From positions 1-47,918 of the forward strand of contig CALDUF010000002.1 of NCBI GenBank assembly GCA_937923515.1: 47,918 nt of DNA, given 5' to 3'. Made by a program: the position numbers and the translations under genes. This DNA is from an uncultured Flavobacteriaceae bacterium. GTDB taxonomy: Bacteria; Bacteroidota; Bacteroidia; Flavobacteriales; Flavobacteriaceae. The notes under the pieces were generated by a model, which did no database searches, was not told the origin of the DNA, and saw nothing but the letters and a program-made list of their open reading frames with translations. Of the stretch, positions 34,565 through 43,079 are shown one piece after another (the first letter of the stretch is position 1; every line of letters begins with the position of its first letter).

Positions 34565-35626
34565 TTAATTTAAAGTAGTATCCACTGCCTTTATCACATA
34601 CATATACACAGGAAAATGGTCGCTATAGCCATTTGTAAATCCTGAAGAATTCCAGCTTCTAAACGGATACCCTTTATATTTTCCATTAGATGTAATTAAG
34701 TAGTTTTTATTATAAATACCAGCTTTATAATACCTGTAAGACGAGTAATCCTTTTCGAGCAAGGGTTTTGATATGATAATTTGATCAAACAAACTCCAAT
34801 TGTCACGATATGCTGTTGTACCTAAACCTTTGCGGTACAATGTTTCAAAAGGATTGTACAAACCTTTAAAACTAACTTTTTTACGTTTCCTTTCGGTTTT
34901 TAAAGTCTTCTTTAAGCTTAAATTATTAGGGTTATCATTAAAATCGCCCATGATACATATTTTCGCATAAGGATCAGCACTTTGTAAAGAATCTACAATA
35001 CGCTTATTTAATTTAGCGGCAGCAATACGTTTGGGGCTACTTCTTACTTCTCCACCTCGTCTTGATGGCCAATGGTTTACAATAAAATGCATCCGGCTGC
35101 CATCTAACATGCCACTCACCACTAATTGATCTCTGGTGGTAATGCGTTCTCCACTTTGGTCATCGTAAATCTTCAACTCGTAAGTACTCGTATTGGTTGG
35201 AATAAATACATCTTTACGATAAAGCAACCCTACATCTATACCACGAGCATCAGGCGAATCGTAATGCACAATACCATAATCTTTACCAACCATAAGCGGA
35301 TGATTAATGACATCTTCTAAAACCGTTTTATTTTCAACTTCGCAAACGCCAAGTATCGCTGGCGCTTGTTTTGTAACGTCTTTGCCAATTTCAGAAATTA
35401 CACGGGCTATATTACTAACTTTACTTTTATATGCCAACGCTCTCCCCTTTTTCAACTCCATTATTGGGCTGTATTCGTCAAATTTTAGCGGATCGTTTAT
35501 GGTATCAAATACATTTTCTAAATTGTAAAAGGCAATAGTGTGTATTTTAAATTTTTTGTCTTGAGCATTAAACATTATTGTAAAGCTCAAAAAAACTACC
35601 GATAAAATACGCTTTAAAAAATTCAT
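34565..35626 (-). CDS. secreted endonuclease/exonuclease/phosphatase family protein
   Basis: 353 aa. A signal peptide ends FNA-QD, so it is exported. The EEP catalytic set is complete: FYNLENVFD near the start, CEVENK, NHWPSRRGG (His), GDFNDNPNN (Asp and Asn) and YSDHFPVY at the end (Asp-His). This fold cleaves phosphodiester or phosphomonoester bonds in DNA, RNA or lipids. It is divergent from the TonB receptor gene across 130 bases and resembles the cytoplasmic paralogue at 44050-45018. I infer an extracellular or periplasmic nuclease or phosphatase that supplies the receptor. Confidence 0.88.
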   Translation of the reverse strand: MNFLKRILSVVFLSFTIMFNAQDKKFKIHTIAFYNLENVFDTINDPLKFDEYSPIMELKKGRALAYKSKVSNIARVISEIGKDVTKQAPAILGVCEVENKTVLEDVINHPLMVGKDYGIVHYDSPDARGIDVGLLYRKDVFIPTNTSTYELKIYDDQSGERITTRDQLVVSGMLDGSRMHFIVNHWPSRRGGEVRSSPKRIAAAKLNKRIVDSLQSADPYAKICIMGDFNDNPNNLSLKKTLKTERKRKKVSFKGLYNPFETLYRKGLGTTAYRDNWSLFDQIIISKPLLEKDYSSYRYYKAGIYNKNYLITSNGKYKGYPFRSWNSSGFTNGYSDHFPVYMYVIKAVDTTLN

Positions 35627-35670
35627 GAGTTTATTAAAAGTTGCTATTTATTGTAAACAAAACCTAAGCC

Positions 35671-35756
35671 AAAGTTACATGTTTACACTAAAAGTTGTTG
35701 ATTAGTAGTTATTTAAAAAGTAACTTTTAAAAAAATACGTGTCTTAAAAGGTAACT
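35671..35756. promoter_or_regulatory. shared upstream region of nuclease and TonB receptor with repeated GTAACTTT motif
   Basis: AAAGTTAC (35671-35678) is the inverse of GTAACTTT (35720-35727). The latter sits in an inverted repeat AAAAGT-a-ACTTTT (35716-35728). A related AAAAGGTAACT (35746-35756) lies 31 bases, about three helical turns, from AAAAAGTAACT (35715-35725). These could be sites for one regulator of both genes. Confidence 0.35.
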
Positions 35757-38558
35757 ATGAATAAAATAACCCTCATTTTTTTATTCGGACTTTTCTCTAT
35801 GTTTAGCTTTTCCCAAAAGACTGTACTTAAAGGAAGTGTTAAAGATGCAGTATCGTTTCAGCCTATATTAAACGTTACTATCACCTTAGAAAATACGGAA
35901 CTTACAATGTTGTCTGATGTTCAAGGTGAATTTGTATTTAGTGCCAATGTGCCTTTTGGAGAACACGTACTCAAAATTTCTAAAATAGGATATATTACAA
36001 AACGATTCCCAATTATTGTAAACCATGGGCAAACCGTTGATATTAGTGATATGACTTTAGAGCGGGACGTATCGCAAAGTCAAGACTTATTTACCATAAC
36101 ATTATCTGATGATGAATTAGATAACGATGCGGTTGGAGCAGATAATATTACAGGGTTGTTAGCATCATCGTTAGATGTATTTCAAAGAACTGCAGCTTTT
36201 GAGTTTAGCCAGTCGTTTTTTAGATTAAGAGGCTTAGATTCTGAAAATGGCAGCGTACTTATTAATGGCATTCCTATGAATAAATTATTTAATGGTAGGC
36301 CACAATGGAGCAATTGGGGCGGTTTAAATGATGTGATGCGAAACCAGGAATTAGCAACGGGTTTAGCACCTTCTGATTATAATTTTGGAGGTATTTTAGG
36401 CACAACAAATATTAATGTTAGAGCATCTCAAGCAAGACGCGGTGGGCGATTAACATATTCGTCTTCAAATAGAAGTTATACCAATAGGTTAATGGCTACG
36501 TACGCCTCAGGTTTACAAAAAAATAATTGGGCTTATACAATTTCATTAGGGCGACGCTGGGGAAATGAAGGCTACCAAAACGCCACACTCTACGATGCAA
36601 ATTCTATTTTTATAGCGGTTGAAAAAAAATTGAATAATGCGCATAGTTTAAACTTTACAGGCATTTATGCACCAAATCGCAGAGGCAAATCGTCGCCTAA
36701 TACGCAAGAGGTTTTCGATTTAAAAGGTATTAGGTATAACGAATATTGGGGATATCAAAATGGAACACAACGCAACTCCAGAATTAAAACTGTTGAAGAA
36801 CCTATTTTTATGCTAAACCATTATTGGACTATCGCTGCAAACACAACATTAAACACGAACGTAGCCTATCAATTTGGAAAATTAGGTAATAGTAGATTAG
36901 ATAATAACGGCACTGATTTGGTAAACGGCGTGCCAGAAGGCGGCGGTGCAAACCCAAGTGCAGCTTACTACCAAAATCTACCCAGTTATTTTGAGCGTAA
37001 TTTTCCCAACGATTTACAATTTGCGTTTATAGCATTGCAAGATTTTCAAAATAATGGTCAGGTAAATTGGAATCTTTTTTACGAGGCAAATACGGCCAAT
37101 GCCCAAAATGGCGGAAATGCAAGATACGCTTTGTATGAAGACCGTGTGGATGACACCCAATTTACATTCAATTCTATTTTAAGTACAGCATTAAATGACA
37201 ATGGTATTTTAAATGCTGGTTTGAATGTACAAAACTTGAAATCTAAAAATTTTGCTGAAGTTTTAGATTTGTTTGGCGCTTCTACCTATCTAGATATCGA
37301 TCAATTTGCAGAGGATATTAATGAAGCGCAAAACGATTTACAGCGTCCAAATCGTTTAGTAAATGTAGGCGATACGTTTAAGTATAATTTTAACCTGTTT
37401 GCAAACGTAATAAGTGGCTTTGCACAAGCCCAATTTACGTATAACAAACTAGATTTTTTCTTATCTGGAAGCCTTACAAACACAAAATATCAACGTGAAG
37501 GATTGTTTCAAAACGGGGCATTTCCAGATAATTCTTTGGGGAAAGGCGAAACTTTAAATTTTACAGGTTTTGGAGCAAAAGGTGGTGTAACGTATAAAAT
37601 TTCGGGTAAGCATTTATTAAACTTAAATGCAGGTTATATTACAAGAGCGCCATCGCTTAGAAATACGTTTTCTAACTCTAGAGAAAACCACAACGTAGTG
37701 CCAAATATTACAGAAGAAAAATTATTAACTACAGATGTGAGCTATGTATTTAGGTCGCCTATAATTAAGGCAAAACTTACAGCGTATTATACAAAAATAG
37801 AAGATGCTAACGAAATTTCGTTCTTTTTTGCAGATGGTATTGGGGGCGATAATGTGGCATTTGTTCAAGAGATTTTACAAGGTATTAACAAGCAACATAT
37901 TGGAACAGAATTAGGTGTTGAAGCCCAAGTAACACCAACCATAAAATTAAAAGCAGTGGCGTCTGTAGGGCAATTTACCTATGCCAATAATCCTAATTTA
38001 TTTTTAACTACAGAGGCAGATGATGCCTCTATTACTGCGGGATTTGTTGACGGGTTTAAGGATTTTGGAACATCGAATTTAAAAAATTATAAAATTGCAG
38101 CAGGACCGCATAGGGCGTATGCTGTGGGTTTTGAATACCGCGACCCCGATTTTTGGTGGTTTGGCGCAACTACAAATTTTTTTACAAATACATATATTGA
38201 TGTGAGCCCCTTAACACGCTCCTCTAATTTTACGACAGATTTTGATGGTAATGTGTTTAATGATTATGACGAAGATTTAGCCAGAAAACTACTTAAGCAG
38301 GAACGTTTTGACGATTATATGGTGGTGAATTTAATAGGTGGAAAATCATGGAAAATAGGGCGCAAATACATTAGTGTTTTTGCTAGTATTAATAATGTGT
38401 TGAACGCTGTATTTAGAACAGGCGGATTTGAACAAGGTAGAAACGCAAATTTTAGACAGTTGCGCGACGACCAAGCTTTGAATACGCCCGTTTTTGGATC
38501 GAAATACTGGTACGGGCGCGGTGCTACGTATTTTTTAAATGTGAATTATAGGTTTTAA
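35757..38558 (+). CDS. TonB-dependent outer-membrane receptor
   Basis: 933 aa. Signal peptide ends SFS-QK. Residues about 22-105 form a carboxypeptidase-regulatory-like beta-sandwich (GSVKDAVSFQPILNVTITLEN, GEFVFSANVPFGEHVLKISKIGY), common in Bacteroidota receptors. The plug follows (RLRGLDSENGSVLINGIPMN, FGGILGTTNINVRA, about 165-235), then a long barrel to the terminal NVNYRF, whose last phenylalanine fits the BAM signal. The domain layout is SusC-like but no SusD gene is next to it; a DUF5689 lipoprotein takes that place downstream. With the divergent secreted nuclease this suggests import of a nuclease or phosphatase product. Substrate not proven. Confidence 0.93.
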   Translation: MNKITLIFLFGLFSMFSFSQKTVLKGSVKDAVSFQPILNVTITLENTELTMLSDVQGEFVFSANVPFGEHVLKISKIGYITKRFPIIVNHGQTVDISDMTLERDVSQSQDLFTITLSDDELDNDAVGADNITGLLASSLDVFQRTAAFEFSQSFFRLRGLDSENGSVLINGIPMNKLFNGRPQWSNWGGLNDVMRNQELATGLAPSDYNFGGILGTTNINVRASQARRGGRLTYSSSNRSYTNRLMATYASGLQKNNWAYTISLGRRWGNEGYQNATLYDANSIFIAVEKKLNNAHSLNFTGIYAPNRRGKSSPNTQEVFDLKGIRYNEYWGYQNGTQRNSRIKTVEEPIFMLNHYWTIAANTTLNTNVAYQFGKLGNSRLDNNGTDLVNGVPEGGGANPSAAYYQNLPSYFERNFPNDLQFAFIALQDFQNNGQVNWNLFYEANTANAQNGGNARYALYEDRVDDTQFTFNSILSTALNDNGILNAGLNVQNLKSKNFAEVLDLFGASTYLDIDQFAEDINEAQNDLQRPNRLVNVGDTFKYNFNLFANVISGFAQAQFTYNKLDFFLSGSLTNTKYQREGLFQNGAFPDNSLGKGETLNFTGFGAKGGVTYKISGKHLLNLNAGYITRAPSLRNTFSNSRENHNVVPNITEEKLLTTDVSYVFRSPIIKAKLTAYYTKIEDANEISFFFADGIGGDNVAFVQEILQGINKQHIGTELGVEAQVTPTIKLKAVASVGQFTYANNPNLFLTTEADDASITAGFVDGFKDFGTSNLKNYKIAAGPHRAYAVGFEYRDPDFWWFGATTNFFTNTYIDVSPLTRSSNFTTDFDGNVFNDYDEDLARKLLKQERFDDYMVVNLIGGKSWKIGRKYISVFASINNVLNAVFRTGGFEQGRNANFRQLRDDQALNTPVFGSKYWYGRGATYFLNVNYRF

Positions 38559-38633
38559 AAACAAGCCTTATAATTTACCCAAAGGAGAATGTATGAAGCT
38601 GATAAAAAAGGTATAATGTAGAAGATTGATTTT

Positions 38634-38838
38634 GGCAGATGAGACCCGCGTTAGGGATTGCAGCGGCATCCTTTTGTTTTTTTATGAAGCATGCCTAAGG
38701 TGTAATGAAAGCTGTTGCTAGGCTTGTGGATGCCTGCTTTTGCAGGAATGTAAGAAACAAAAGATATAGCGGAAAGCCCGACCGAAGCGATCCTGCAAGG
38801 TTTTTTTAACCTTGTAGGTATGAGCGCAGGGAACGCCC
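38634..38838 (-). repeat. structured intergenic repeat, copy D (left of DUF5689 gene)
   Basis: On the minus strand: GGGCGTTCCCTGCGCTC, a hairpin CCTACAAGG ... CCTTGCAGG, junction GTCGGGCTTTCCGCTATATC, a loop of about 86 bases, AAAACAAAAGGATGCCGCTG and CAATCCCTAACGCGGG, then GTCTCATCTGCC. The loop carries a second small hairpin CCTGC-tttt-GCAGG (38733-38746). Ends are nearly identical to those of copy E in reverse orientation; loops are unrelated. It fills most of the 310-base gap after the receptor gene. Confidence 0.85.
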
Positions 38839-38868
38839 AAAACATAAAATTTATAGAGTATATTAAAA

Positions 38869-40305
38869 ATGCGTGTTATGAGAACAGTGAGAAATATTTG
38901 TATTGGCATGTTAGGTTTATTTATAGCGTCTTGCATAAACGACGACGATTTTGGGGTACCAAATATTACGATTGAAGACCCTACAATTCCAACAGAAAAA
39001 CTAACGACGTTTAAGGCCATAGCATCGCTTTATGAACAAGCTGTAAACGGCGGTAATGCCATTGCGGTGATTGCGGATGATATTTATATTGAAGGTTATG
39101 TGGTATCGACAGACAAAGGCGGTAATTTTTTTGAGGAACTTATTATTCAAAACAAAATAGACGATAGCAACCCAGATAACGACCCCAGATTGGGCTTTAC
39201 GTTGCGTATTAACGTAGCGAGCTTGTCTGACACGTATCAATTTGGTCAAAAAGTTGTAGTTAAACTACAAGGGCTTGCCGTTGGCGAGCGCAGTGGTGTA
39301 CTTACTATTGGTAATGCTGGAGGTGCTGCTGTAAACCAAATTCAAGCTGCGGAATATCGTGCTATTGTGCTGCGTACTAACGACATTGCAGATATACAAC
39401 CTAAAATTATTGGCTTACAAGAGTTGACTGATGCAGATGAAAATACACTAATACAACTCAATAATATGCAGCTTAACCGGTTTGAGTTAGGTGCCACATT
39501 TGCTAGCGAATCGTTTGATGAGTTTGATGGCTTACGGCTTATGGAAAGCTGCGATTCTGGCATTCAAATTATTATGCAAACCAGTACGTTTTCAGATTTT
39601 AAAACCTCACTAGTGCCACAAGGCAAGGGTACAATTACAGGAATTTACAGTAGAGATTTTAGAGATAACTTTAATGTTGTGTTACCTAATAGCGCTTCAG
39701 ATATTGTTTTTGAAAGCGAAAACCGTTGCGACCCTTTAGAGCTCTCCTGCGGTTTAGCCACAACCATTGGCACAACAAATGTGTTGTTTGAAGATTTTGA
39801 ATCGCAAAGAAATAACAGACCTATAGAAATTGAGGGTTGGACCAATTACAGTGAAACGGGCACCCAAGCTTGGGAAGGTTTTTCCTCAACATCCTCAAAC
39901 GCCTCATTAGGGCGGTCTTGTAGGTTTCAATCGGCCAGCTCTGGCGATGAGAGTAACATTGGTTGGTTAATTACACCAGCACTAAATTTAGATGCACAAA
40001 ATGGAGCATCATTACGTTTTAAAACATCAAATAGTTTGGCAGACAGTAGCTATATGGAAGTGTTTTTTGCTAGCGATTGGGATGGTACCCAAGCTGGCGT
40101 TACAAGCGCCACTTGGCAAATTTTAAGCGATGCTTATGTTGTAAAAGACTCTGATGCGTTTTCGGAATGGTTTAGCTCTGGAAATGTAGATTTGTCCTGT
40201 ATTTCAGGAACCATTCATATTGCATTTAAATACACAGGAAGCGGGCAATCCAGCTTTGATGGCGTGTACGAGTTAGATGAAATTAGTGTAGATTACCTGC
40301 CGTAA
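38869..40305 (+). CDS. DUF5689 (OB-like) lipoprotein with C-terminal jelly-roll domain
   Basis: 478 aa. Lipoprotein signal ending FIASC (Cys 22), then an acidic NDDD export-type tail suited to surface lipoproteins. Residues about 45-155 (IEGYVVSTDKGGNFFEELIIQN, LRINVASLSDTYQFGQKVVVKLQGL) match DUF5689, whose strand pattern looks like an OB fold. Residues about 305-478 (LFEDFESQRNNRPIEIEGWTNY ... SSFDGVYELDEISVDYLP) are a choice-of-anchor-J/cleaved-adhesin-like jelly roll. The start could also be the ATG 9 bases later. It lies after the TonB receptor and between two inverted repeat copies. I infer a surface substrate-binding partner of the receptor. Confidence 0.85.
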   Translation: MRVMRTVRNICIGMLGLFIASCINDDDFGVPNITIEDPTIPTEKLTTFKAIASLYEQAVNGGNAIAVIADDIYIEGYVVSTDKGGNFFEELIIQNKIDDSNPDNDPRLGFTLRINVASLSDTYQFGQKVVVKLQGLAVGERSGVLTIGNAGGAAVNQIQAAEYRAIVLRTNDIADIQPKIIGLQELTDADENTLIQLNNMQLNRFELGATFASESFDEFDGLRLMESCDSGIQIIMQTSTFSDFKTSLVPQGKGTITGIYSRDFRDNFNVVLPNSASDIVFESENRCDPLELSCGLATTIGTTNVLFEDFESQRNNRPIEIEGWTNYSETGTQAWEGFSSTSSNASLGRSCRFQSASSGDESNIGWLITPALNLDAQNGASLRFKTSNSLADSSYMEVFFASDWDGTQAGVTSATWQILSDAYVVKDSDAFSEWFSSGNVDLSCISGTIHIAFKYTGSGQSSFDGVYELDEISVDYLP

Positions 40306-40319
40306 CATACTTAAAATTT

Positions 40320-40527
40320 GGGCGTTCCCTGCGCTCATACCTACAAGGTTAAAAAAAACCTTGCAGGATCGCTTCGGTCGGGCTTTTCGCTATATCTTTT
40401 GTTTTTATTTTTTCTACCAATGCAAAATCCGTAACACTAATTTATAGCTTTCAATAATTGTTAGTCTGTTTTCATTTAAAAAAACAAAAGGATGCCGCTG
40501 CAATCCCTAACGCTGGTCTCATCTGCC
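40320..40527 (+). repeat. structured intergenic repeat, copy E (right of DUF5689 gene)
   Basis: Same ends as copy D but in inverted orientation, beginning 14 bases past the DUF5689 stop. GGGCGTTCCCTGCGCTC, hairpin CCTACAAGG ... CCTTGCAGG, junction GTCGGGCTTTTCGCTATATC, a loop of about 98 bases closed by CTTTTGTTTTT / AAAAACAAAAG, then GGATGCCGCTGCAATCCC-TAACGC and GGTCTCATCTGCC. Confidence 0.85.
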
Positions 40528-40552
40528 TAAGTAGTGTGTAAACCAAACGTAT

Positions 40553-40795
40553 TTATTTATTTGATAAGTTTAAGTAATTAGAAGATAAATATAAGGCAGT
40601 GAAAAATAAGGCTAAACTTATAACCCAAACTATGGTGTATATTAACACTCTGTTTTTTAAATGATTTATGTCGTCTTTATACTTTAAGTCTGCATTTAAT
40701 ATGTTATTTAAATCATTTTCTATTAATACATCTTTATATCTTGTTTTAACATTACAATAGCGTTTGTCTAATCGTTTCTTGTCTAAAAAAAAGTA
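40553..40795 (-). pseudogene. possible remnant of a small membrane-protein gene (no start codon)
   Basis: An 80-codon open frame on the minus strand ends in TAA at 40553 but has no ATG, GTG or TTG. It reads as a charged, coiled segment (KDVLIENDLNNILNADLKYK) followed by one good membrane helix (LIYTIVWVISLALFFTALYL). The composition looks protein-like, so it may be the 3' end of a decayed gene next to repeat copy E. It could also be chance. The 522-base gap after the DUF5689 gene holds only this and the repeat. Confidence 0.3.
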
Positions 40796-40827
40796 TTATA
40801 AATGTCTTATCTTAACAAGAAAATTGT

Positions 40828-42639
40828 ATGAAGCAAATATTTTTTTTATGTATAATTCTAGGGTGTATATGTCAATATTCTCAAGCCCAAACCACCATTC
40901 AAAAAAAAGGCAACACCTGGCAACTTTTAGTTGACGGGAAACCATTTAATATTAAAGGCGTAACATTCGGCTACGATAAAGATATTGCAAACTACGATAG
41001 CTATTTTAAAGACTTAAATTTTCTTGGTGTTAACACTATTAGAACGTGGGCAACAGGAGATAATATGCCACAACTTTTAGAAGCAGCACAAAAGCATAAT
41101 ATAAAAGTAATGGTTGGCATATGGATGCGCCACGGCCGCCCAGGAATGGAAGATGATGATAGTTTTAATTATTTAAAAGACACAAAGGGAATGGAAGCTA
41201 TGTACAATAACGCTATACGTGTTGTGGAACGCTACAAAAACCATCCTGCTGTTTTAACTTGGGGAATTGCCAACGAAGTGTACTTAAATATGGAAACCGA
41301 TGCAGAAAAAGAGGCCTACTCTAAACTTTTAGAACGTATTTGTAGTTACATTAAAAAAATAGATTCTAATCACCCAATTACCTCTGTAGAGGCATGGACT
41401 TTCGGACTGGATTGGTGGCAAAAATACGTGCCTTCTATTGATATTTATGGCTTAAATTGTTACGGTGCTGGTGCAAATAGTTTAGCCTCAGAATTAGAAA
41501 AAAGAGGTATTGATAAACCCTATATTATCACAGAATTTGGAGTTACTGGCGCCTGGGATATTACAGCTGAAACCTACGGTGTAAAACACGAGCCTACAGA
41601 CCAACAAAAGTATGATGCAATTGCCCAAGGGTATCCAAATTGGATAGCCAACAAACCAGCAAATTTAGGGGTGTTTGTATTTCATTATAGCGATGGCAAC
41701 CATTTTGGGTCGCCTTGGTTACATACGCATCATACAGGTGCTTATAGGCCGCAGTATTGGGCAATTAGAGAGGCTTATACAGGTAAAACTCCCATAAATC
41801 ATGTTCCAATTATTGAAACGCTTACGCTGCCAGAAGGCGAATTTAAGAGTGGCACATGGCTACCTGTAACTTTAAATACAACTGATGTAGAGTACGACAC
41901 ATTACAGGTGAGTTTTCATTACAACCATAGAAAAGGCAGTAGAATTCGTCGTAATCAAATTATACCTTTAGCACAAAGAGGAAGTCTAGCCAATGGTTTT
42001 GAAATACAACTTCCTAAAGTGCATGGTGCTATAAAAGTGTATGTAAATGTAAAGGACAGTTATAACAATGTTGGTATTGCTTCAACAGCAATTAAAGTAA
42101 CAGACGCTGCTGCTAAAAATATAAAATATCTTGTGCCAAAGGTAAAACTACCCTTTTATGTGTATAAAGACGGTGAAGATATGCCTTATGCACCTTCAGC
42201 CTACATGGGTAATTATGAAAAGATGTTGGTAGATACTAAAAATACAGACGATGTGCATTCTGGTACTGCATCTTTAAAAATAAGCTACAATTATCATTAC
42301 AATTGGTACGGATTAGGTATGGTAAATCCTGCTAACGATTGGGGTGATATTCTTGGAGGTTACGATATTTCGGAAGCTACAACATTTAGTTTTTGGGCAA
42401 AAGCAAGTAAAAAAGCTGTAACTGCCAAAATAGGTTTTGGCTTAATAGGAAAAGACAAGCCTTATCCTGATACTGCAAAGAAATCTATTGAAATAAAACT
42501 AAGAACAAAGTGGAAAAAACATACCATTAAACTTAAAAAACTAGACTTAAGTTGTATTCGCTCTGGGTTTATACTATTTTCACAAAGTTATGGAACACCT
42601 CAAGATATTTATATAGATGAGGTTGTATTCTCAAAGTAA
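40828..42639 (+). CDS. secreted glycoside hydrolase (GH-A clan TIM barrel) with C-terminal binding-type domain
   Basis: 603 aa. A signal peptide ends SQA-QT. The TIM barrel (about 25-325) looks like the glycoside hydrolase family 2 catalytic barrel. The acid/base glutamate is in TWGIANEVY and the nucleophile glutamate in YIITEFGV; FNIKGVTFGYD opens the barrel. After a beta-sandwich linker (about 330-425), the last 170 residues (VHSGTASLKISYNYHYNWYG ... QDIYIDEVVF) resemble a galactose-binding/CBM11-like jelly roll. The probable role is cleavage of a beta-linked glycan outside the cell; specificity unknown. An 8-bp inverted repeat TTTCTTGT (40775-40782) / ACAAGAAA (40815-40822) lies just upstream of the start. 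Confidence 0.85.
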   Translation: MKQIFFLCIILGCICQYSQAQTTIQKKGNTWQLLVDGKPFNIKGVTFGYDKDIANYDSYFKDLNFLGVNTIRTWATGDNMPQLLEAAQKHNIKVMVGIWMRHGRPGMEDDDSFNYLKDTKGMEAMYNNAIRVVERYKNHPAVLTWGIANEVYLNMETDAEKEAYSKLLERICSYIKKIDSNHPITSVEAWTFGLDWWQKYVPSIDIYGLNCYGAGANSLASELEKRGIDKPYIITEFGVTGAWDITAETYGVKHEPTDQQKYDAIAQGYPNWIANKPANLGVFVFHYSDGNHFGSPWLHTHHTGAYRPQYWAIREAYTGKTPINHVPIIETLTLPEGEFKSGTWLPVTLNTTDVEYDTLQVSFHYNHRKGSRIRRNQIIPLAQRGSLANGFEIQLPKVHGAIKVYVNVKDSYNNVGIASTAIKVTDAAAKNIKYLVPKVKLPFYVYKDGEDMPYAPSAYMGNYEKMLVDTKNTDDVHSGTASLKISYNYHYNWYGLGMVNPANDWGDILGGYDISEATTFSFWAKASKKAVTAKIGFGLIGKDKPYPDTAKKSIEIKLRTKWKKHTIKLKKLDLSCIRSGFILFSQSYGTPQDIYIDEVVFSK

Positions 42640-42677
42640 TCCTACTACCATTATGTTTTTGTAATAATTTCAACAAT

Positions 42678-43055
42678 ATGTCTCTATTCGATACCTTTTT
42701 CTTCAATGTATTTCAACATTATAAAAAGAAAAAAAGTAAAAGTGCAATTACAATTGCTACCTATTATGTATCCGTATTGCAATGCAGTTTATTGTTGCTT
42801 TTAGGTGTGTTTTTTGCTGGATTTTTTAGGCAAATGCATGTAGATAGAATGTCTGCATCAAAAGCTTGGACTTTATTCGCTCTAGTTACAATAGCCGTCT
42901 GTTTTAAAAACTGGTTACAATACAGTGGTAAAAAACGCAATTTACTTAGTGCAAAACGGTCGCAACAAAAAAAGCAAACGTATAGTATTTGGATGCTTAT
43001 GGCATTGCCTTTTATTATTCTAACGTTAGCTTATATTCTTTACCACGCCATATAA
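42678..43055 (+). CDS. small membrane protein of unknown function
   Basis: 125 aa with three predicted membrane helices (about 30-50, 63-80 and 105-123). The N-terminus is basic (HYKKKKSKSAITI), and a basic loop (SGKKRNLLSAKRSQQKKQ) lies between helices 2 and 3, so both would be cytoplasmic. No known domain recognised. It starts 38 bases after the glycoside hydrolase on the same strand and may share its transcript. Confidence 0.65.
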   Translation: MSLFDTFFFNVFQHYKKKKSKSAITIATYYVSVLQCSLLLLLGVFFAGFFRQMHVDRMSASKAWTLFALVTIAVCFKNWLQYSGKKRNLLSAKRSQQKKQTYSIWMLMALPFIILTLAYILYHAI

Positions 43056-43079
43056 TAGTTTGTGTTTTAAAGCGTCGTT

